Assembly: GCA_025667525.1 (NCBI GenBank) | Contig: JANFOE010000050.1 | Location: 620,001-684,000, forward strand | DNA length: 64,000 nt | Direction of reading: 5' to 3' | Source of the DNA: Glebionis coronaria | Lineage: Eukaryota; Streptophyta; Magnoliopsida; Asterales; Asteraceae | Shown: piece by piece, positions 54,641 to 64,000 of the stretch | Position numbering within the stretch: the first letter of the stretch is position 1 | Layout: each line of letters begins with the position of its first letter | The notes under the pieces: generated by a model | What the model was told of the DNA's origin: nothing | Databases searched by the model: none | The model's input: the letters and a program-made list of their open reading frames with translations, nothing else | Program-made: the position numbers and the translations under genes

Positions 54641-57601
54641 AAGGAAAGATTGCTAAGGCTGGGGAAGCTCATATAAGGGTCTATGTGATAGGAGGAGGAG
54701 AAGCGAAACAAAACCCCGACGTCGTTACGGGTACGTTCCTTCTCAATTGTCGTTATGCGTCTATTTTATTTGATACTGGAGCCGATAGGAGTTTTGTGTT
54801 GACTGTTTTTAGTGTTTTACTTGATGTGACCCCTTCGCCCTTAGACACTAAGTACACTATTGAGTTAGCTAATGGGAAGTTGATAGAAGCCGACACTATA
54901 CTCCGCGGATGCACTTTAAATCTTCTAGGTCATCCTTTCGTAATAGACCTTATGCCTGTTCAGTTAGGGAGTTTTGACATGATTATCAGAATGGATTGGT
55001 TGTCGAGATATCATGCTACGATTGTATGCGACGAGAAGATCATTCGTTTACCATTTGGTGATGAAGTTTTGGAGGTACAAGGGGATACAAGTAACAGAAA
55101 AGGGAAGTCACGACTGAACATTATCTCGCGTGTCAAGGCTCAGAAGTTGTTGTCGGAAGGTTGCCACGTATTTTTAGCCTGTGTTATTGAAAAGCAGACG
55201 GAAGAAAAACGGTTGGAAGATGTACCTATCGTACGGGATTTTCCGGAAGTCTTTCCTGAAGATTTGCCTGGATTACCGCCGGCCAGACAAGTTGAATTCC
55301 AGATTGATTTAATACCAGGAGCTGCACCTGTTGCTCGAGCGCCTTACCGTTTAGCACCGTCGGAATTGCAAGATCTAGCGAAGCAACTACAAGAGTTGAC
55401 TGATAAAGGATTCATAAGACCGGGTTCTTCACCCTGGGGAGCTCCAGTCTTATTTGTAAAGAAGAAGGATGGGAGTTTCGGATGTGTATCGACTATCGTG
55501 AGTTGAACAAACTTACCATCAAGAACCGTTACCTAGGATCGATGATCTGTTTGATCAGTTGCAAGGATCAAGCGTATACTCGAAGATTGACCTTAGGTCT
55601 GGTTATCACCAATTGAGAGTCCGTGAGGAAGACGTTGCAAAGACCGCTTTTAGGACTAGGTATGGACACTATGAGTTCCAAGTGATGCCATTCGGTTTGA
55701 CAAACGCACCTGCTGTGTTTATGGACCTCATGAACCGGGTGTGTAAATCGTATTTGGACAAGTTAGTCGTTGTGTTCATCGATGACATACTGATTTGCTC
55801 AAGGAATGAGAAAGAACATGAGGAACACCTTAAGATGATATTGGAATTGCTCAAGAAGGAGGAATTGTACGCTAAGTTCTCAAAGTGTGATTTTTGGTTG
55901 CCAATAGTACAATTTCTAGGTCATGTTATTGATAGCAAGGGGATTCATGTTGATCCTGCCAAGATTGAATCAATTAGGGAGTGGACTGCTCCTACGACAC
56001 CGACTGAAATTCGCCAATTCTTAGGACTCGTCGGATATTACCGAAGATTCATCGAGGGATTCTCTAAGATCGCGAAACCATTGACGAAGTTGACTCAAAA
56101 GAAGGTGAAATACGAATGGGGAGATAAAGAGGAATTAGCATTCCATAATTTGAAACAAATGTTGTGTAGTGCGCCTATTCTATCGTTACCAGAAGGATCA
56201 GAAGACTTTGTGGTCTACTGTGATGCATCAGCAAAGGATTGGGAGCTGTGTTGATGCAAAGGAAGAAAGTTATCGCCTACGTGTCACGACAATTGAAAAC
56301 GCATGAGAAAAACTACACTACGCACGACTTAGAGCTAGGAGCGGTAGTATTTGCCTTGAAATTGTGGAGACACTACTTGTATGGAACCAAGTGTGTCGTC
56401 TATACCGATCACAAGAGTTTACAACATATTCTTGACCAGAAGAACTAAACATGAGACAACGTCGATGGATCGAGTTGCTCAGCGATTATGACTGTGAAAT
56501 CCGCTACCACCTGGGAAGGCCAATGTAGTGGCGGATGCGCTAAGTAGGAAGGAACAATTGATGACACGCAGAGTTAGATCGTTAGCTATGATTATCAATC
56601 CGAACTTACCTGTGCAAATTCGTGAAGCACAAACCAAAGCCCTTAAGCCTGAACATGTTGAAGCTGAGAAATTAGGAGGAATGGTTACTAAGAAATTGGA
56701 AACTAGCACTAATGGAACACTATGTCTGAATGGTAGAAGTTGGTTACCACGGTTTGGAGGACTAAGGGACGTGATTATGCACGAGTCGCATAAATCTAAG
56801 TATTCGATTCACCCAGGATCTGATAAAATGTATCAGGATATAAAGAAGCTATATTGGTGGCCAAATATGAAATCTAAAATCGCTACGTATGTAGGGAAGT
56901 GTCTGACTTGTGCTAGAGTGAAAACAGAACACCAAAAACCATCTGGATTGTTGGTTCAACCTATAATTCCTATGTGGAAGTGGGAAAACATAACCATGGA
57001 TTTCATAACTAAGCTACCTAAAACGACAAATGGGTACGACACAATTTGGGTAATTTTGGATCGACTTACGAAATCTACATAATTTTTGGCTATGAAGGAA
57101 GATAATTCAATGGATAAGCTTACGAGACTTTACCTAAAGGAAGTAGTCGCAAAACATGGGATACCGATCTTGATAACTTCCGATAGAGACGGTAGATTCA
57201 CTTCAGAGTTCTGGAAATCATTTCAGAAGGCGTTGGGTACGCAATTTTACATGAGTACTGCTTATCACCCGCAGATTGACGGACATAGTGAGAGAACTAT
57301 TCAAACGCTGGAGGATATGTTGCGTGCTTTCGTGCTTGACTTTGGAAAGCAATGGGATAGACATTTGCCTCTAGTGGAATTCTCTTACAACAACAGTTAT
57401 CATACCGGTATTAAGGCTGCACCGTTTGAAGCGTTGTATGGTCATAAATGTCGCTCGCCTGTATGTTGTAGTGAGGTTGGGGATAGTCAACTCACTGGCC
57501 CTGAACTCATTCGTGAAACGACTGCGAAGATTGTTCAAATCAAGAGCCGTACTCAAGCAACCCGTGATCATCAAAAGAGTTACGCTGACGTTCGACGTAA
57601 G
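54596..57601 (+). pseudogene. Pol of element H: protease, RT, RNase H, integrase (broken)
   Basis: In order: aspartic protease with FDTGAD (54772-54783). RT from about 55230 with [10 protein letters not shown], then a frameshift near 55485, and the catalytic FIDDIL at 55775-55792 (the YxDD box). RNase H with VVYCDAS and [10 protein letters not shown] (to about 56440), with a frameshift near 56236 and a stop at 56446. Integrase with HHCC zinc finger (H and C pairs, about 56779-56915) and DDE core residues around [15 protein letters not shown] and HSERTIQT, with a TAA near 57080. The sequence then breaks off at DVRRK, where relatives continue into the C-terminal domain and chromodomain, because the G LTR starts at 57602. 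Clearly chromovirus pol; not functional here. Confidence 0.9.
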
Positions 57602-60418
57602 TGTAACACCCCACTTGGATAAATGGACCGTTACGTGTATTTATGGCGTGTCATCAAAGCATAAGGTAAATGTTCTAAAACATTAACTGACCATGAAGGA
57701 AATACCGGAATCAAACATCGGTAATCCAAACATAAGCTCAAAACATGAAAAGTAAAATACTGAAGGAAAGGACTAAACAATGTCCAAATAAGCAGAATAA
57801 TGTAAGAAGTGCATAAATTAAGAAGTCCGGATAGCTTCCTTCAATGCGCATGCTATCAGAATCCTAAGAGCGTCCTGGTGTACCTGCCGTTAGAACATGA
57901 AAGAACTACGGCTGAGCATAACACTCAGTGAACGGATATAAAGCATGATAAGGAATTACTGAAATGAAACAAATGATAAAATACTGGAGCTGTAAGACTG
58001 ATAAGTAAAGTTGCAGCGGAAATCTGTGTATAATCTGTAAAGTCTGATTTATAAATAATAAAGCTGAACTGTTATCTATAAAATCTGAAAACATGCATTT
58101 ACTGTATTTTAATTGCCAGAGCTTATATAGGTCATGTGCTGTAACAACGGTGCATGAATAACTGGAGTGGTGACCTCGTCATGTTGTAGAGGGGTGACCT
58201 CTAAATGCTGTAGAGGGTGACCTCTAAATACTGTGCTGGGTGGAGGGATCAGCTCCAATGTGAAGGATGTAGAGCACACACCACATTCACCCTGATAAAT
58301 GTAAACTGATAAGCCTAGGATGCATCCATACGCTCCACTAAAATACTGATAAAATGGCCAAGCTAAGCTGAGTGGGACGATGCAGAATATCACTCTCCTA
58401 CATGTGAGTCACGACACCGGTGCCTCAAGTGTCATGGTTATGGTACCTCCGTAACTAGTACAAAAACTGGTCATGCTTGTATCTAATCCTCAGGCAATTT
58501 AACTTAATTATAAAATTGATTTTTGATAAAATTTATAACATATAATTGGGGAAGACATTTGGCTGCAGACGGAAAATCCTAATCATGCATATAAGGAAGT
58601 CCTTACTGAAAGGACGGGAAATCCGTACCTCGTGTCCAGTAATGAAATGAAGATGAAAGTGGAAAGAACTGCCCTGACTTCACGAGTGGTACATAAATAA
58701 GGGACGCGAATGAGTTGTTGGCTTAATGTATACTTTACTGGTTTCTAGTGTTCTTTACTTGTTCTTGACTTGTTTTACACGTTCCTGTCTTGTTTTACTG
58801 ATTCATGAGTTATCATGTATTTCTTAATGTTTTCATGTGTTTTTTATTAATGTGTTTCATGTATTCTTGTGTTATTATACTTTTTTATCGTAATACGTAA
58901 CTTTCTAAAAATAGTAAGTTTCCAAAAATAGAAAGTTTTCATGAATAGTAATAAGCTTGATTAAAAGTATAAAATATAAGCTAAGGCTTAATAAGCGTAA
59001 TTTATAAGTCATGATGATTAAAATGTCATAATAGTAAAGTTTATTAAAAAAAATAAGATAGTTTAGTCTATACATGATAATTATTAATTAATAATATAGT
59101 GCATGGTTTATTAAGGATTATTAATTAATAATAAAACTTGAATAAAATAATAATACTTTACTATAAGTTTATACTTGTATAATTAAATTAAGGTATAATT
59201 TTAATTTAATTAAACCATGATTCTTTTGAAATAAAAAAGTTAAGCTAAGTGTCATGAATAATTATTTTTAATAATTATATCTTAAGTTTCATGAATTATT
59301 TCATTAAATAACTATATACTAAGTCCATAATATTTAAGTTAAATAAAATGAGTCGAAAATAAGCCGGGTTAACAAGTTCATGTACATAAGCCGATATCTC
59401 GATACGCTAATATAGCATTACTGCCTTTTTTTTAAGATAGTAAACTTGTCTTATAAGACAAAATGCAATTGACATTTTATGTCATAAAAATTACTAGTAC
59501 TACAATGCATGCTAACTTTTCTTCTCCATCAGTAGGCTAGTATAAATCACTAGTTTATGTTTTTTTTTAATTTATTTGCTCTATTACAGATTCTAAACTT
59601 AATACTCAAACTTATAATTCAAGCTCCATATATAATCATGTTTTAGACCCGCGACATGCCAACTTTTTATATGTAACGTTCAAATTAAAAGGCGAATTTA
59701 TTTACTCATTTATGCAAGTCAAGGTTTTCTTTATTACACAATACACATAAGGTTTAGTTTTCCAATGATCCATTTTCATATTGTAAAACACATGTTAGAT
59801 GGTGATCTATCTATTTAAACATATTTCTACTAGTTTTAGAGCAGATTTAAGAAACATCATTACGTCTTCATATATCTCATTTTTAGTTGTGGTCTCAATA
59901 TACAATTTTCTTAGCACACACAAGAACTCCTCAACGAAATACTGAAGACTAGAATATGATTATGGATTATATTAACAGTAGAAGAGATACCTCATGACAA
60001 ACAAAGATTGATCAAAAGCACGGAATACAAAATTCAAAATCAACAAAACGCAAGCACAAGGTTCAACCGACACCACCAGATTCACTTTTTTTTTCTATGT
60101 GGCCGGCGGCTACCAACACCAACTAGGGTTTCTTCCTTTTTTTTTTACTTTTACAAATGAGGAGACGTAAATGTGTTTTGTTTGTTAAACTTGTTAATAG
60201 GTTGGACCTTGGGCCTACATTAATATATAAGGCTTATGATTATAATAAAGCCCATTTTAATAAATTTATGTCATACTTGTGTTCTTGTATATTCGTAAAT
60301 TCTTGAGTTTTATTTTCGTATTATAACTTGTTGTGCCATAATTAATATACGTTATTACTTGTCATTAATTAATTAATATTAAAGTTTAATTTAAAGGTAT
60401 TTTTATGCGGGTTTTACA
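57602..60418 (-). repeat. 3' LTR of element G
   Basis: On the minus strand from TGTAAAACCCGC to GGGGTGTTACA, 2817 bp. Start resembles L. It contains a tandem GAGGGGTGACCTCTAAATGC array at 58165-58235. No gene; a strongly AT-rich middle (58850-59800). Confidence 0.75.
58165..58235. repeat. Short tandem GTGACCTC array
   Basis: Three copies of a unit of about 25 bases with core GGTGACCTC(T)AAATGCTGTAGAG. Confidence 0.75.
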
Positions 60419-60528
60419 ACTCTTCCCCTTTAAAAAGAATAATTCGTCCTCGAATTAAGGATGTGATAATGCCGTGGTTTTACAATTCTTCCCCTCTAAA
60501 AATGAGAAATTCGTCCTCGAATTAAAGG
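60411..60528 (-). repeat. Tandem duplication of PPT and LTR start in G
   Basis: Two copies, offset by 66 bases (from 60411 and 60477), of GTTTTACAA(C/T)TCTTCCCCT then AATTCGTCCTCGAATTA. On the minus strand each reads FEDEF-type codons, the PPT (AGGGGAAGA) and TGTAAAACC. Confidence 0.85.
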
Positions 60529-62958
60529 TAATAAGTTGATGAAGTTATAAGAACTGAAGGAACACGTAAACTGAAAAGACAAATAAGCTGACTAACTCGT
60601 TTTCTAATTAGGACATAATGCTGCTGATAGGTATAAATATGACATGACTGAAGTGATCATGTAACGTGACATGGCTGAAGAGAACATAGAACGTGACATG
60701 ACTGAAAGGACTTAACTGGATTTATTGAAGGAAAAAGGATGAGAGGACCCGATGGACTCCTCCATTTTGAGTGGCTTCCCGCTCAAAACAATTTCTTCAA
60801 ATGTCTAAACATAATGAAAATCTTGGTCCTGATGACCCTGTCTTGGTGATGCTGAATAGTGTCTAGTTCCATACTTAAGATGGATTTTATGAATCTGATA
60901 GAATGAATAAGCTATAGCATGTAGGATACATGAAACGTTACGTACAAATATCCTTAAACGATAACATTTATATCTCTGAGCAAGCTGTTGAAACATATAG
61001 GGACGAACTACGTGAACAATTTGGAACGTGCTACGTGAGCAATTGTGAACGTGGTTCACGATTATACAGGGAAAGTTGGGCATGGAATATATTGTGAACG
61101 TGATACTAGGACATATCATGAATATATGCTGACTGAGGAAAGAAAGCCAAACGAAAATGATGAAACACGAGGTATGACGTGAAACGCCCGTCTGAGGATG
61201 GAAAGTTATCGTACTTGAATATGAATTTCCAAGTTTCTGTAACCTTCCCAGGATGATAATAAAACACCAATTGTAAATTAGTATACGATCATGAATGTAA
61301 ACAATGTCATGAACGTGAATATGAGAAGCAAATTGTGAAAGTGGACAAGGACGTGAACTTGATTACTAAAAGCAATGTGAACCTTTATCTAATCGGATCG
61401 TTGAAGGAGTGCCATGTGATCGTACGATCTTTTAGCTGGACAAAATATTGATATTATGCTAACTTGTGGAGTTCTTGCATATGGAAAGGAGATACAACTC
61501 AGTCAAATTGGTGACGATAGTCCAGATGGCATCATGCCTCTTCTGAGCCTACAGTAGTCCATCGACAAGATCCATGTAGGTCTTCAAAAATTATCGCTGG
61601 TTGAATTGAATTGTTAGCATGTTGGCGTTCTATCTTAACCTGTTGGTATGTCAGGTATTAAGATATGAACATAACTGCATCTTGTTTCATGCTGCTCCAC
61701 CAAGATGTGGTTGAGATCATGATACATTTATAGAAACTGGTACTGAGAAAAAAAATTAGGGTGAAATTATTCTGTTGTAAATCTTATAACATAGAGTGAA
61801 GATCTTCGTACTCGTCCCTCAACTTAAAGAAAGTCAGAATGCTAATCATGAACAGGATGACAAACTCGTCCAGAATTCTTGAAAAGTTGATTCATCACGT
61901 CCATAATTACTGCTGGGCATTCGTGAGATCAGAAAATATGAATATAAATCCATAGTGACCATAACGTGTGTGAAGAGCAGTCATGGAAGTGTCCTGCTAT
62001 TTTACTAGCGACTGTTTATAGCCTAATCGTAAACGGTCTTAGAAAGTGTTTAGAGTCTGGTAGTTGGTCGGATAGACCAATAACACTTGGGGGGGAATAC
62101 AGTTATGGATGGTGGTATGTTTGGTAGTTCCTTCTGGTAATGTATTGGAGAAATAGTGAAATATTTGGTAGTTTTGAATAAAAGTATTTAAGAAGTCGTG
62201 GCATAATGGTAGTTAGAAAACTTTTCGCAATCATGAAAAGGACAAAGCACATGCTTGTAAAGTAGAAACATGTTCACAGATTTCCTGATGAAATCCGTGA
62301 TGAATGTATTCAGAGACCTGAACATCGCTGAATATGATCTGATATGAAAGTCGATCAATTATAGAAATAAAAGCTCCTGTCGTCAAACTGAAATGAAAGC
62401 CTTTGTATGCATGGGTGATACAACGACGTCTTAGATGGACATGAATGTACCAATGTGGAATCCATAAATGAAAGTGTTATGTCGGCACACGAAGTAAACG
62501 TGGCAGATTTTACTGAATGTGTTTCGTCTGTCTCACACGGAACGAACACTACGTGACCAACTATGAACAATAAGCCATAGATTGTACTGATATTTTAGTG
62601 GCTTGACTGATGTTTTGACCTGTGTTTGCTAGGTGAATCTGAATAGGGCTAGAAATTTTGGTGACTGCTAGAGATGGCAGACCGGTTAGACTGCTGACCT
62701 CTGTATTTCTGGTCACGTCCGTGTCGGAGTTCCGACGGTTACTGATTAATTATAAGCACGGTGGTTGTCACTACTGCTTTGCTGAGTGGCCGGCTGGGTT
62801 CCGGTTCCCACTCTTCTAAATGAACGGTTAGCTGAGTGAAGTGTGACATCTAGTTGAGAAGGTAAAAGTATGGAATGGAATGGTAGTGTCTGATGGTTGA
62901 AATTTATTCTTGTCAGAAATTTCAAATTTATTGTTTTCGTCCTTGTTCTACAGAGTCT
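60529..62958 (-). other. Interior of element G, no recognised gene
   Basis: No protein domain recognised on either strand. ACGTGACATG(A/G)CTGAA repeats lie at 60636-60715 and GAAC(A/G)(A/T)...ACGTG(A/C) repeats at about 61010-61060. A frame near 62700 (minus) reads basic/serine-rich like a Gag linker, too weak to call. Longest frames are about 100 codons and look like chance. Confidence 0.5.
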
Positions 62959-63085
62959 TCATAGTATGAACGGCATCAGCATCTTGAGAAATCTCCAAAG
63001 TATCAGCAACATCAGCATTTGTGAGGTCTTCAAAGTGTTAGCAGCATAAGCATCTAGTAAAATCTTCAACTCACGAGCAGCATCA
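62959..63085. repeat. GCAGCATCAGCA-type repeat in G
   Basis: Three diverged units of roughly 40-45 bases containing AGCAGCATCA/AGCAACATCAGCA and TCTTCAAAGTGT-like parts. Confidence 0.6.
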
Positions 63086-63179
63086 ACACCTGGTAGAATA
63101 TCGACAAGTGGAAACGCCTGAGATGATTGAGGATCAATTAGCAATATCCATGGAGTAGGGTACCTTGAGTACACCTGGA

Positions 63180-63370
63180 CTACTATACATAAAGTACAAA
63201 ATGAATACTGCACATGGAGCATATCTGAGACACTGTACGTGGAATACACACGAAATACTGTACATGGAGTATAACTGAGACACTGTACATGGAATACACA
63301 TGAAATACTGTACATGGAGTATAACAGAGACACTGTTAATGGGGTACATATGGAATACTGTACATGGCAC
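63180..63370. repeat. 50-bp minisatellite in G
   Basis: Unit GAGACACTGTACATGGAATA... of exactly 50 bases (starts at 63217, 63267 and 63317, with a diverged copy before). Two ACTGTACATGG cores per unit. Frames across it on the minus strand are repeat products. Confidence 0.85.
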
Positions 63371-63789
63371 TGGTGGAAATTTTATGGGATGATCGATACT
63401 GGTGTCGCTTGTCTGACATGATCAAAGAAATAAATTGATTTAAACGGTAGTAAACTGATCTGAAATAAGTAACATGATAGGCTAACAATTCCTGCGTCGA
63501 CTTACTGCTGGTTGTATCGAGGCTGAAAAGTATGATATAATCGAAGTCCCAACAGTGGTCAGCATGAAGCATGTTTTATGAAGGCCAATCATGATTTATC
63601 ATGAAAACGGGTTTTACTGAAATTCTTGTGTATCTTAACATGAAAACATCATTACTTTGCTTAAAACATAATCCTCGTAAGGAGACATGAAACCGAATCA
63701 TCATGAAGACGCCATCAACGTGAGGGTATGAAAATTTGTCTGTTACAAGGAACATAAAAAGTCTAATCAACTGAGGTGTAATATCAACT

Positions 63790-63980
63790 GATGTGGACGG
63801 CTATGGTTCAATCCATCGAATTCAAAGAAGAAAACATGTGACTAAGTATGGGCAATTCTGGTTCGATCCATACTTGTCAAAATTTCATGAGAACTGTCAT
63901 GTATAGAAATTTATAATCTGGGATTAAATATTGTTGGCTGTAGTCCAATCCATACTTGTCAAAATTTTATGAGATGTCCT
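63790..63980. repeat. Degenerate tandem repeat at window end
   Basis: Three units of about 75-85 bases marked by (C/T)AATCCATACTTGTCAAAATTT and GGCTATGG/GGCTGTAG. Confidence 0.65.
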
Positions 63981-64000
63981 GATATGAAAAAGGTAAACAA

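Larger units (their letters stand above)
49906..57601 (+). mobile_element. Element H: Tekay/Del-like chromovirus, 5' part
   Basis: Plus-strand gypsy element with a 3.15-kb LTR, Met-tRNA PBS, gag and pol through most of integrase; cut at 57601 by G. Inserted in the LTR of F after GATAA (49901-49905). Its TGTAACACC...GGTGTTACA ends are those of Tekay/Del elements. Several stops and frameshifts make it defective. Confidence 0.85.
57602..64000 (-). mobile_element. Element G: Tekay-type LTR element, 3' part, no recognisable pol
   Basis: Minus-strand element: 3' LTR 57602-60418, PPT and an interior that runs past the window end. A FEDEF-type pol end stands next to the PPT, but the adjoining 3.5 kb shows no chromodomain, integrase or RT, so G appears non-autonomous or heavily rearranged. 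Inserted in the integrase of H. Confidence 0.65.

Noticed and set aside
57906..58393. Minus-strand ORFs of 62 and 94 codons in the G LTR
   Set aside because: They overlap the GTGACCTC array and LTR sequence; no similarity to known proteins seen.
62959..63370. Overlapping ORFs of 124 and 78 codons (minus strand)
   Set aside because: Products of the 50-bp minisatellite and adjacent repeat; the residues repeat with the DNA unit.
1..64000. Endogenous pararetrovirus or other viral genes
   Set aside because: No movement protein, coat protein or pararetroviral RT features seen; all coding remnants fit LTR retrotransposons.

Overview
This is a plant (eudicot) repeat island. I find no host gene, rRNA or complete tRNA gene. 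Almost every base can be assigned to LTR retrotransposons nested in one another. The family is probably Asteraceae: the copia Gag and the Athila/Tat-like Gag-protease proteins resemble, from memory, retroelement proteins common in Artemisia/Tanacetum/Helianthus. That taxonomic call is an inference, not a search result.

Layout. Letters are my own element names. Left part: A (+, Ty3/gypsy Athila/Tat-like, 1-5685: integrase end, 3' noncoding region, 3' LTR) lies in copia I (-, 5686-9114: Gag, repeat-rich leader, 320-bp 5' LTR), which lies in J (9115-10128, an LTR fragment of the B family). Next come a short unassigned stretch and a GGTTCGG-rich hAT/MITE-like fragment (10371-10530). Right part, each element cut open by the next: copia K (+, from 10533) > E (+, Athila/Tat-like, from 12148) > L (+, Tekay/Del-like LTR, from 28417) > D (-, non-autonomous, from 29751) > F (-, LTR related to A, from 47415) > H (+, Tekay/Del chromovirus with damaged gag-pol, from 49906) > G (-, from 57602 to the window end). 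B (-, 13346-24828) sits inside the E LTR, and C (+, 32040-41180, 5-bp target duplication ATGGG) sits inside the D LTR. The right halves of the seven-deep nest would lie beyond base 64000.

Coding content. B and C have two LTRs, PBS, PPT and one long Gag-protease frame, but no reverse transcriptase, RNase H or integrase. D has lost even gag and protease and keeps only a CxxC-motif/acidic segment and a C-terminal module with VFDPG motifs. They would depend on proteins from autonomous relatives such as A or E. H carries recognisable gag, protease, RT, RNase H and integrase, broken by stops and frameshifts. Most premature stops in the window read as C-to-T changes, as expected for methylated, silenced DNA.

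Most interesting signals: (1) the B-type and D-type LTRs carry a tRNA-derived module with well-conserved Pol III A and B boxes, 45 bp apart, antisense to the element; (2) B is flanked exactly by a 49-bp direct repeat instead of a 5-bp duplication; (3) LTR starts carry a hairpin whose structure, not sequence, is shared between families; (4) three covarying hairpins lie about 197 bp apart in L; (5) shared leader and post-ORF hairpins link autonomous and non-autonomous elements.
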